From positions 1-52,904 of the forward strand of contig JALNXE010000019.1 of assembly GCA_023230525.1 (NCBI GenBank): a stretch of DNA of 52,904 bases, read 5' to 3'. Position 1 is the first letter of the stretch. Each line of letters starts with the position of its first letter. A program made the translations under genes and the position numbers. This stretch comes from Desulfobulbaceae bacterium (GTDB lineage Bacteria; Desulfobacterota; Desulfobulbia; Desulfobulbales; SURF-16). This document shows, piece after piece, positions 33,592-41,183 of the stretch. The notes beneath the pieces are model-generated. The model worked only from the letters and a program-made list of their open reading frames with translations, ran no database searches and was not told the DNA's origin.

Positions 33592-35382
33592 ATGCATATT
33601 CTTCTGCTTGAAGACTCACCGGTGGTCAGCAAAATGCTCGCTGCCCAACTGATTAAACTGGGCCACAAGGTTGATGCGGTTGAAAACGGCCAGCAGGGCT
33701 TTCACCGGGCAACTTCAAGACACTACCACCTGGTCATCACCGATCTGGCCATGCCCCAGTGGGACGGCTTTAAATTCATGGAGGCCATGCAGGTCATCTC
33801 GCCGCAATGCCCCATCGTCGCCATCTCCTCCAGCCTGGACGAACAAACCATCCGGCAGCGGCTGGCCCGCTTTGCCAATGTCATCGGCTTTCTGCCCAAA
33901 CCGGTCAAAGCCGCCCATCTCAAGGAGATAATTGAACGGGTAAAGGCCTATAGCACGGAAAATGTACGAAAACTTGCCAGAATCGTCTGCACCGTGGGGC
34001 CGGCCTCGCAGTCACCCGAGGTATTGGGCCAGATGATTCTGGCCGGCATGGATATTGCCCGGCTCAACTTCTCCCACGGCACATACGAGGAACACGAGAA
34101 AAGGCTCAAGGCGGTAAGAGCGGCGGAAGAAAAATGGTCCAGGCCGGTGGGCATCCTCATGGATCTGTGCGGGCCGAAGATCAGAACAGGTTTGATGCGG
34201 GACGGCAGGGCCGACCTGGTGGCGGGCAACCGGATCATTATCCAGGCCGAGCCCGTTGCAGGCACTGACCAGCGATTCTCCACCATCGCCCCGGAGATTC
34301 TGGCCGATCTGCGGCCCGGCGACCCGGTACTGCTTGACGACGGCCTGCTGGAGCTGGTTGTCGAGAAACCAGGCGTTACCGAGGTAACCTGCCGGGTAGT
34401 GGCCGGCGGCCCGCTCAAATCAAGCAAGGGCATGAACCTGCCGGCTACCCCCCTGTCCCTGCCCAGCGTCACGGACAAGGACAAACAGGATCTGGCTTGG
34501 GGGCTTGAACATTCCATCGACTTTGCCGCCCTCTCCTTTGTCCGTTCCGCCCGGGATATCATCGAGGTGAAAGGACTGCTCAGCGGCGGGAAAAGGAACC
34601 TGAAGGTGGTGGCCAAGATTGAGAAACCGGAGGCGGTGGAAAACATCGATGAGATCATCCAGGTCAGCGATGCGATCATGATCGCCAGGGGTGACATGGG
34701 CGTTGAACTGCCCGCCTCCAGGGTGCCCTGGGTGCAGCGGGAGATTATCAAACGCTGCTGGCTGGCCAACGTGCCGGTGATCACCGCCACCCAGATGCTG
34801 GACAGCATGACCACCAATCACCGCCCCACCAGGGCCGAGGTGACGGATGTCAGCGTCGCGGTGCGGGAGGGAACCGATGCGGTGATGCTGTCCGGCGAGA
34901 CCGCCGTGGGTGTTGACCCGGTCAATGTGGTCCGCACCATGGCCTCGATCATCAGCGAGGAGGAAAGCCATGCGGAGCCAAGCAGCGACCACTGTGAACT
35001 GATGAAAAGCCAGCAGGGTTTCAATCCCGCCCTGGCTGCCGCGGCAAGTCTCGGCAATGCCGCAGCGGTGATGGTGATCGATTTCAAGGGGGAGATCTAC
35101 CGCCATCTGTCCAAATGGAACAGGTCCGTGCCCACCCTGCTCGTCACCGATTCCGTGCATGTGGCCCGTCATTCCTGTATCTACAAAAACATCAACCCCA
35201 TCATCATCAAGGAAAAACTGAGCCGGGATCAGGTGGTGCTGCGGGCCAAGGAAGAAGCGATGGCCAAAGGCTTTGTCTCGGCCGGAGACGTGCTGGCCGT
35301 GCTGGAGGGAGAAAGGCTGACCCAGGGTGGCATTCCCCAGCTCGGCGCCTTTCAGATCATCCAGGTGGAACAGGGGACATAA
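33592..35382 (+). CDS. Receiver-pyruvate kinase fusion protein
   Basis: 596 residues from the ATG at 33592 (AAGGA upstream). Residues 1-120 are a complete response-regulator receiver: acidic pair LLEDS, phospho-acceptor Asp in LVITDLAMPQWDG, VAISSS and Lys in LPKP. The remaining 475 residues are a full pyruvate kinase: RIVCTVGPASQSPE and MDIARLNFSHG, the B domain, KIEKPEAVENIDEI, MIARGDMGVELP, ITATQMLDSM and RPTRAEVTDVSVAV, GTDAVMLSGETA, and a C-terminal domain. Pyruvate kinase turns phosphoenolpyruvate and ADP into pyruvate and ATP. The fusion suggests control of glycolytic flux by two-component phosphorylation; no kinase gene is adjacent. The frame is continuous across the junction. Both parts keep their key residues. 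Confidence 0.93.
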   Translation: MHILLLEDSPVVSKMLAAQLIKLGHKVDAVENGQQGFHRATSRHYHLVITDLAMPQWDGFKFMEAMQVISPQCPIVAISSSLDEQTIRQRLARFANVIGFLPKPVKAAHLKEIIERVKAYSTENVRKLARIVCTVGPASQSPEVLGQMILAGMDIARLNFSHGTYEEHEKRLKAVRAAEEKWSRPVGILMDLCGPKIRTGLMRDGRADLVAGNRIIIQAEPVAGTDQRFSTIAPEILADLRPGDPVLLDDGLLELVVEKPGVTEVTCRVVAGGPLKSSKGMNLPATPLSLPSVTDKDKQDLAWGLEHSIDFAALSFVRSARDIIEVKGLLSGGKRNLKVVAKIEKPEAVENIDEIIQVSDAIMIARGDMGVELPASRVPWVQREIIKRCWLANVPVITATQMLDSMTTNHRPTRAEVTDVSVAVREGTDAVMLSGETAVGVDPVNVVRTMASIISEEESHAEPSSDHCELMKSQQGFNPALAAAASLGNAAAVMVIDFKGEIYRHLSKWNRSVPTLLVTDSVHVARHSCIYKNINPIIIKEKLSRDQVVLRAKEEAMAKGFVSAGDVLAVLEGERLTQGGIPQLGAFQIIQVEQGT

Positions 35383-35387
35383 ACCCT

Positions 35388-36203
35388 TTAACCGAGGGCC
35401 ACATCGAGGATCATCATCAGGGTAAAGCCGCCCATGGTGGCCATGGTGACCATATCGATATGCTTCTCATTCTGCTGGGATTCCGGGATCAGCTCCTCCA
35501 CCACGACAAAGATCATGGCGCCTGCGGCAAAACAGAGGGCATAGGGCAGGATGCTCTGCATCTGCATGACAAAATAGGCCCCCAGCACCCCGGCCACCGG
35601 CTCCACCAGCCCGGAACTCTGGCCATACAGGAAACTTTTCCAGCGGCCCATCCCCTCCCGGCGCAGGGGCAGGGAGACCGCCGCCCCTTCCGGGAAATTC
35701 TGCAGGCCGATGCCCACGGCCAGAGCCATGGCCGAGCCGATGGTGGCAGCGGGCAGGCCGGCCCCGGCCGCCCCAAAGGCAACCCCCACTGCCATGCCCT
35801 CGGGAATATTATGCAGGGTGATGGCCAGCACCAGCAGGGTGCTGCGCTGCCAGGAGGTCTTGACCCCCTCGCTCTGGGACATGGCCAGGCCGGGATGCAG
35901 GTGGGGCAGGAACATATCGATCAGCCGCATGAAAACCCCGCCGCCGAGAAAACCCACTGCCGCGGTCAGCCAGGGAGTGCTGCCGAGCTGCCCCGCCATC
36001 TCTATGCCGGGCGCCAGCAGGGACCAGAAACTGGCGGCGATCATCACTCCGGCGGCAAAGCCCAGCATGGAGTCCATCACCCTGGCATGCACCTTTTTTG
36101 TGACAAAAACCAGGGCCGCGCCGGCCGCGGTCACCAGCCAGGTGAACAGGGTGGCCAGCAGGGCCTGGCTAATGGGATTGAGCTGTTGCAGGGAGTCTAT
36201 CAT
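35388..36203 (-). CDS. ZIP family divalent metal transporter
   Basis: 271 residues with eight predicted hydrophobic helices. Helix 4 carries HNIPEGMAVG and helix 5 QNFPEGAAVSLPL, the metal-binding pair of the ZIP family. The Gln in place of His in helix 5 is typical of the GufA/BbZIP subgroup. A short histidine-bearing loop (LPHLHPG) precedes helix 4. The protein likely moves zinc or another divalent metal into the cytoplasm across the inner membrane. It converges on the pyruvate kinase gene with only 5 bases between the stops. No metal-regulator gene is nearby. Confidence 0.9.
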   Translation of the reverse strand: MIDSLQQLNPISQALLATLFTWLVTAAGAALVFVTKKVHARVMDSMLGFAAGVMIAASFWSLLAPGIEMAGQLGSTPWLTAAVGFLGGGVFMRLIDMFLPHLHPGLAMSQSEGVKTSWQRSTLLVLAITLHNIPEGMAVGVAFGAAGAGLPAATIGSAMALAVGIGLQNFPEGAAVSLPLRREGMGRWKSFLYGQSSGLVEPVAGVLGAYFVMQMQSILPYALCFAAGAMIFVVVEELIPESQQNEKHIDMVTMATMGGFTLMMILDVALG

Positions 36204-36322
36204 TTTTTTCTTTCCTGGTCAGTGTTTGTCAGTCACGGGAAAATTACCTGAAACGCGTTGCCGCACAAAGAACTGGCCAGACGCGCCGGTAAAGAGACGC
36301 CGGAGTAAGATGCCCGTTTGTC

Positions 36323-37213
36323 TTACAGGGTTTCCGGGGTAAAGGCCACCACCTCATCGATGCTCCGGGCGCCGCACAGCAGCATCACCAGCCGGTCCAC
36401 CCCCAGGGCGATACCGGCGGCGGACTGCAGTTCGCCCAAATCGGCCAGGAATCTGTCCGGCATGGGCCCCGGCTGCCGGCCCTGCCCCTCAATGACGGCC
36501 CTTTCCTTGAGGAACCGCTGCCGCTGCTCGTCCGCATCGGTCAATTCGGAAAAACCGTTGGCCAGTTCCAGGCCGTTGACATAGAGCTCAAAGCGTTCCG
36601 CCACCCGGTTATCCCCATTTTTCAAGCGGGCCAGGGAACCGAGGGCGGCCGGATAATCATGGAGAAATGTCGGCCTACCCCTGCCCAGGTTGGGCTCAAC
36701 GTCTCGGACCAATATTTCGTCAAACGCATCCTCGGCCAGGGCCTGGTCAACGGAGACAGGGGCATACCGGGCAAAGGCCCGCTGCACGGTGAGATACTCC
36801 CAGTCCGCCTTGCTTAACAGCGCCGCAGCCGATCTGTCCGGGCAATCGATCTTGGCTGCGACAAAACGGAGCAGCTCGGCGCATTCGGCCATGAGCGCCA
36901 CATAATCAATACCGGCCCGGTACCACTCCAGCATGGTGAATTCGGGCAGATGGCGCGCCCCCCGTTCATGCCGGCGAAAGCAGCGGCAGATCTGGAAGAT
37001 CCGGGGCAGGCCTGCGGCCAGCAGCCTTTTCATGCACATCTCGGGGGAGGTCTGCAGAAACCAGCCGGAGGATTGTTCCGGTTCAATATGGGGTTCGGGG
37101 ATGAGGCAGGGAAGGCGGATGGGAGTATCCACCTCCAGATACTCCCTCTTGATGAAAAAAGTGCGGATGCCCTGGATGATTTCAGCCCGGCGGCTGAGCA
37201 AGGAATACGCCAA
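36323..37213 (-). CDS. epmA: EpmA, elongation factor P lysyl ligase
   Basis: 296 residues; a short lysyl-tRNA synthetase catalytic domain without the anticodon-binding domain, as in EpmA (PoxA/GenX). Class II motifs are visible: FQICRCFRRHERGARHLPEFTMLEW (motif 2 region; quoted in parts by position about 75-98) and GIALGVDRLVMLL (motif 3). The enzyme attaches beta-lysine to the conserved Lys of EF-P. The start is a TTG: AAGGAG from the end of efp lies 8 bases before it, and the gene begins 5 bases after efp. The efp-epmA operon links the modifier with its substrate. EpmB, the aminomutase that makes (R)-beta-lysine, is not in the window. Confidence 0.9.
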   Translation of the reverse strand: MAYSLLSRRAEIIQGIRTFFIKREYLEVDTPIRLPCLIPEPHIEPEQSSGWFLQTSPEMCMKRLLAAGLPRIFQICRCFRRHERGARHLPEFTMLEWYRAGIDYVALMAECAELLRFVAAKIDCPDRSAAALLSKADWEYLTVQRAFARYAPVSVDQALAEDAFDEILVRDVEPNLGRGRPTFLHDYPAALGSLARLKNGDNRVAERFELYVNGLELANGFSELTDADEQRQRFLKERAVIEGQGRQPGPMPDRFLADLGELQSAAGIALGVDRLVMLLCGARSIDEVVAFTPETL

Positions 37214-37218
37214 ACAGC

Positions 37219-37782
37219 CTACTCCTTGACCCTGGTCAGATACTGGCCGGTGCGGGTGTCGATCTGCAGCTTTTCTCCTTCTTCAATAAAGGGCGGCACC
37301 TGCAGGGTATAGCCGGTCTGGACCGTGACCGGCTTGGTATCCGTGCCGCTGGTATCCCCTTTAGCCCAGGGATCGGCCTTGATCACCACCAGATTGACGA
37401 AATTGGGCAGGGTTACCCCGATGGGCCGCTCCTTGAACAACAGCACATCCACCTCCATGTTATCAATCAGGAAATTGACGTTTTCCCCCAGCTGCTCCCG
37501 GGTGATGATAATCTGCTCATAGGTCTTGTTGTCCATGAAGTGGAATTCATCCCCCTGGGAATAGAGGAACTGCATGGTGCGTTCCTCCAGGGGCGCCCGC
37601 TGGAATTTATCATTGGAGCGGTATGTCCTTTCAAAGGCATTGCCGGTAACCATGTTTTTGAGCCGTGTCCGGTAGAGGGCCTGCCCCTTGCCCGGCTTGG
37701 AAAACTGAAAGTCGGTGACGATATACGGGTCGCCGTCAATTTCAATCTTGAGTCCTTTGCGTAAATCTGATGCGGTATACAT
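37219..37782 (-). CDS. efp: Translation elongation factor P
   Basis: 187 residues with a GGAG ribosome site. Three domains are recognisable. Domain I has the modification loop SKPGKGQA, whose Lys is the site that EpmA modifies. Domains II and III follow (for example FHFMDNKTYEQI and GYTLQVPPFIEEGEKLQIDTRTGQYLTRV at the end, whose pattern is diagnostic). EF-P rescues ribosomes stalled at polyproline stretches. It is the first gene of the efp-epmA operon, and a promoter is proposed at 37926-37954, overlapping the end of the moaE-like gene. Confidence 0.96.
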   Translation of the reverse strand: MYTASDLRKGLKIEIDGDPYIVTDFQFSKPGKGQALYRTRLKNMVTGNAFERTYRSNDKFQRAPLEERTMQFLYSQGDEFHFMDNKTYEQIIITREQLGENVNFLIDNMEVDVLLFKERPIGVTLPNFVNLVVIKADPWAKGDTSGTDTKPVTVQTGYTLQVPPFIEEGEKLQIDTRTGQYLTRVKE

Positions 37783-37925
37783 AAGTTAACTCCGTGTTAA
37801 GCAAGTAATAAACGGCTTTCAAAAAAAGTCTGTCTGGGGAAAATGATAAGAATAAGCCGGCAAAATATCCGCTGCACCAGGGACGATCATTCTTTTTCAA
37901 GCCATCAACAATTGAGAAAGGGTAC

Positions 37926-37954
37926 TATCTACTCTAATACAAGCACTTTTTCAA
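37926..37954 (-). promoter_or_regulatory. Candidate sigma-70 promoter of efp-epmA
   Basis: On the minus strand TTGAAA (37954-37949) is followed after 17 bases by TAGATA (37931-37926). The -35 overlaps the stop region of the moaE-like gene. The leader would be about 140 bases. Spacing is ideal; the -10 is moderate. Confidence 0.4.
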
Positions 37955-38316
37955 GCAGAGACAACCTCTTTTTTTGTAATTGCCTCCGCTTTTACCCGAT
38001 CAAGAACCTCTGCCAGCACCGGCTTGACGTTTTCCCGCAGATCGCCGGCCACCACAATGAAAAGAAGATCATCTCCAGGCTTGAACCTCCCGGATTTCGC
38101 CTCGATAATAATCTCAAAAATTCCTGCCCTGGCGAGGAATTCCTGCCGGATGGCCTCAATCCTGGCAAGATCAGGGGTAACCTCCAGGGAGGTGACATTT
38201 TCCTTGCCTTTACGGGACCAGGCCCTGACCACGCCGTTGTGCACCAGCACCATGCCCACATTCTCGGCAAAGGCCGGATTTTCCTTCATCCTGGCTATTG
38301 TTTTTGAAATGTCCAT
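37951..38316 (-). CDS. MoaE-like molybdopterin synthase large-subunit family protein
   Basis: 121 residues with AAGGAC upstream of the ATG. The pattern fits the MoaE family: GMVLVHNGVVRAWSRKG near the start, FKPGDDLLFIVVAGDLRENV in the middle (PGD and the H/R region) and a C-terminal KAEAITKKE, where MoaE has its catalytic lysines. MoaE with MoaD converts precursor Z to molybdopterin. It is shorter than E. coli MoaE (about 150 residues), and no moaD or other moa gene is in the window, so a divergent or specialised form is possible. It is the gene upstream of efp on the same strand. Confidence 0.72.
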   Translation of the reverse strand: MDISKTIARMKENPAFAENVGMVLVHNGVVRAWSRKGKENVTSLEVTPDLARIEAIRQEFLARAGIFEIIIEAKSGRFKPGDDLLFIVVAGDLRENVKPVLAEVLDRVKAEAITKKEVVSA

Positions 38317-38378
38317 AACTGTCCTTTATTTTTTGACGAACTCGTATTTATGCCCCTTGCGGGTAAAAAGTCTTTTTT

Positions 38379-38468
38379 CACCACAGAGCACACAGAGAGC
38401 ACAGAGAGCACAGAGAAATATTTTTTATTACAGTCAGTTAGCTCTGTGGGCTTTGTGCTCTCTGTGGT
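38379..38468. repeat. CACAGAG-type inverted intergenic repeat
   Basis: CACCACAGAGCACACAGAGA and following CACAGAG units (38379-38415) face CTCTGTGGG...GCTCTCTGTGGT (38442-38468) as an imperfect inverted repeat with an A/T loop. ACAGAG-unit repeats of this kind recur between genes in many bacterial genomes. It lies between the moaE-like gene and pepN and may also end transcription of pepN. Confidence 0.7.
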
Positions 38469-38516
38469 AAATTTTCAGTTTTTTCGCAGCCATCATTTTT
38501 TTGATCACCATTTAAT

Positions 38517-41183
38517 TTAATTGCGGACCGGGCCAGAGGAAGCGGCGTGCAAGCTCTTGGAGGCCACCTCATACACGTCTTTTGAAAGTTCGCTGCCGGC
38601 CAGAATTCTCTCCAGCTGCCGGCACATCAGATTCTGCCGGGAGGCGTCAAAACGCTGCCAGCGGCTGAGCGGCGCCAGCATCCGGGCGGCGATCTGGTGG
38701 TTGAACCGGTCGATGGCCAGCACCTGATCGGCCAGGAAACGATACCCCTCCCCGCTTTTATCATGGAAACAAAGCTGATTCGCCCCGCAGAAGGCGCCGA
38801 TCAGCGACCGCACCTTATTGGGATTTTTCAATGAAAAGGCCGGATGCGCCATCAGGGACTTCACCTCATTCAAGGTCTGGGGCAGAGGCGCGGTGGCCTG
38901 CAGGGAAAACCACTTATCCAGCACCAGACCATCCCGATGCCACTCACTGTAAAAAGAGACCAGCACGCTCTTTCGTTCCGGGCAGTCGGGATTGTGGACA
39001 ATGGCCTGCAGGGCCGCCAGCACATCGGTCATGTTGCCCGACTGTTCAAACTGGCGCAGACACATATCCATCACCGCCCTGTCCTGGTTCACCATCAGAT
39101 AGGCCAGGGCAACATTTTTCAGACTTCTTTTCCCTGCGCTTTGCTGATCATAAACGTAAGGCTCCATGCTGGTGTTGGCATGAAAGAGTTCGAGGAAATA
39201 ATCGCGCAGCATGGCCGCCAGGGTGCGGCGGACAAACAGCCGCACCTGATAAATCGCCTCGACATCGATAACCGCCAGCTGCTCACCCAGATATTTTTCC
39301 GAGGGCAGCACCAGCAGTTCGGCCAGGAAGGCCGGGTCAATCTCGCTTTCCGGGGTCAACAGGCCCTGGAAAACAACGACAAAATCATCATCGAGCTGCA
39401 GCTCTCTGCCCTGCTGCAGGTCGGCAATCAGGCGCAGCATCAGGCGGCAGGACAACCGGTGCCCAGCCTCCCAGCGGTTGAAAGGATCGCTATCATGGGC
39501 CAGCAGAAAGCGCAGCTCATCTTCCGTGTAGTCATAATGCAGTTTGACCGGGGCGCTGAAACCGCGCAGCAGGGAAGGGACCGGTTTTACCCGGATATCA
39601 CGGAAAACAAAACTCTGCTCTCTCTCCTGGACATTGAGCACCACGGTCGTGGCCGCTTGTTGGCCATTGACTGAGAGTTTCATGTCTTTGCCCAGGTTAT
39701 CCAGCAGGCCGACAGCCAGGGGAATATGCAGCGGTTGTTTATCATCCTGTCCCGGCGTCGGGGGACAACTCTGGCTGACCCGCAGGGTGCAGGTCCTGCT
39801 CTGGGCATCATAACTGCTTGCTATACGCAGCTCAGGGGTACCGGACTGGCTGTACCAAAGGCGAAACCGGGTCAGATCCACTCCGCCGCCATCCTCCATG
39901 GCCCGGACAAAATCATCGCAGGTAACGGCCTGGCCGTCATGCCGCGCAAAGTAAAGATCCATGCCCCGGCGGAAACCTTTTGCCCCCAGCAGGGTATGGA
40001 TCATGCGGATCAGCTCCGCCCCCTTTTCATACACGGTCACCGTATAGAAGTTGTTGATCTCGATATAGGAATCAGGCCGGACCGGATGGGCCATGGGCCC
40101 GCCGTCCTCCACAAACTGAAGATTGCGCAGCATTCTGACATCGCTTAAGCGCTTTACCGCAGCCGAGGTCATGTCCGCGGAAAACTGCTGGTCGCGGAAC
40201 ACGGTGAGGCCTTCCTTGAGGGAGAGCTGAAACCAGTCGCGGCAGGTCACCCGGTTGCCGGTCCAGTTATGGAAATACTCATGGGCCACCACCCCCTCGA
40301 TGGCTGCATAGTCGGCATCGGTGGCGGTCTGCGGTTTGGCCAGCACATATTTGGAGTTAAAGACATTCAGGCCCTTGTTTTCCATGGCCCCCATATTGAA
40401 ATCATCCACCGCCACGATCATGAACCGATCAAGATCATACTCCAGGCCATAAACCTTCTCATCCCAGGCCATGGCCTCTTTCAGGCTGCGCAGGGCATGA
40501 TCGCACCGGTCACTGTTATGTTTCTGCACATAGATATGCAGATCAATGGCGCGGCCGGAGCCGGTCACATGGGTATCGGCCACCCGGACCAGGTCTCCGG
40601 CCACCAGGGCGAAGAGATAGCAGGGTTTGGGAAAGGGATCCCGCCAGGTGGCGTAATGCCGGCCGTTGGGCGCGCTGCCCGTCTCAACGAGATTGCCGTT
40701 GGACAGCAGCACCGGCACGGAGTTGTCCGCCTCAATGGTGGTGGTGAAGCGGCTCATCACATCAGGCCGGTCGAGGAAATAGGTGATTTTTCTGAAGCCC
40801 TGGGCCTCGCACTGGGTGCAGAAATTGCCGCTGGATTTATAGAGCCCTTCCAGGGCCGTGTTTTCTTCGGGACGGATCAGGGTGGTGATGGTCAGTTCAA
40901 AAGCATCCGGCACCTGGCTGATGGTCAGCGACTCTGCGCTCAGCACATAGTCCTCGGCAGAGAGCTTGCGGGAATCGAGAAAAATCGACAGCAGCTCCAG
41001 TTCCTGCCCGTCAAGCACCAGGGGAGGATTGGCCCCGGCTGCAGCATTACGGCGGCAGTGCAGCCGGGAGGTCACCACCGCCTGCCTGTCCCCCAGAAAA
41101 AAATGCAGATGCACCGTATCGATCAGATAATCAGGAGCACGGTAATCCCGGCGATAAATTATTTGCGGCGCAGCATCGCTCAT
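38517..41183 (-). CDS. pepN: Aminopeptidase N (M1 metallopeptidase)
   Basis: 888 residues, the normal PepN length. The exopeptidase motif GAMEN (in NMGAMENKGLNVFN) and the zinc site HEYFHNW with the downstream Glu (KEGLTVFRDQQF) lie at about 260-320. The N-terminal beta-domain and the long helical C-terminal domain typical of gammaproteobacterial PepN are present. It removes N-terminal residues from peptides in the cytoplasm, in the last steps of protein turnover. The start overlaps the end of the upstream lytic transglycosylase gene by 4 bases (ATGA), so the two are co-translated. No signal peptide. Confidence 0.95.
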   Translation of the reverse strand: MSDAAPQIIYRRDYRAPDYLIDTVHLHFFLGDRQAVVTSRLHCRRNAAAGANPPLVLDGQELELLSIFLDSRKLSAEDYVLSAESLTISQVPDAFELTITTLIRPEENTALEGLYKSSGNFCTQCEAQGFRKITYFLDRPDVMSRFTTTIEADNSVPVLLSNGNLVETGSAPNGRHYATWRDPFPKPCYLFALVAGDLVRVADTHVTGSGRAIDLHIYVQKHNSDRCDHALRSLKEAMAWDEKVYGLEYDLDRFMIVAVDDFNMGAMENKGLNVFNSKYVLAKPQTATDADYAAIEGVVAHEYFHNWTGNRVTCRDWFQLSLKEGLTVFRDQQFSADMTSAAVKRLSDVRMLRNLQFVEDGGPMAHPVRPDSYIEINNFYTVTVYEKGAELIRMIHTLLGAKGFRRGMDLYFARHDGQAVTCDDFVRAMEDGGGVDLTRFRLWYSQSGTPELRIASSYDAQSRTCTLRVSQSCPPTPGQDDKQPLHIPLAVGLLDNLGKDMKLSVNGQQAATTVVLNVQEREQSFVFRDIRVKPVPSLLRGFSAPVKLHYDYTEDELRFLLAHDSDPFNRWEAGHRLSCRLMLRLIADLQQGRELQLDDDFVVVFQGLLTPESEIDPAFLAELLVLPSEKYLGEQLAVIDVEAIYQVRLFVRRTLAAMLRDYFLELFHANTSMEPYVYDQQSAGKRSLKNVALAYLMVNQDRAVMDMCLRQFEQSGNMTDVLAALQAIVHNPDCPERKSVLVSFYSEWHRDGLVLDKWFSLQATAPLPQTLNEVKSLMAHPAFSLKNPNKVRSLIGAFCGANQLCFHDKSGEGYRFLADQVLAIDRFNHQIAARMLAPLSRWQRFDASRQNLMCRQLERILAGSELSKDVYEVASKSLHAASSGPVRN

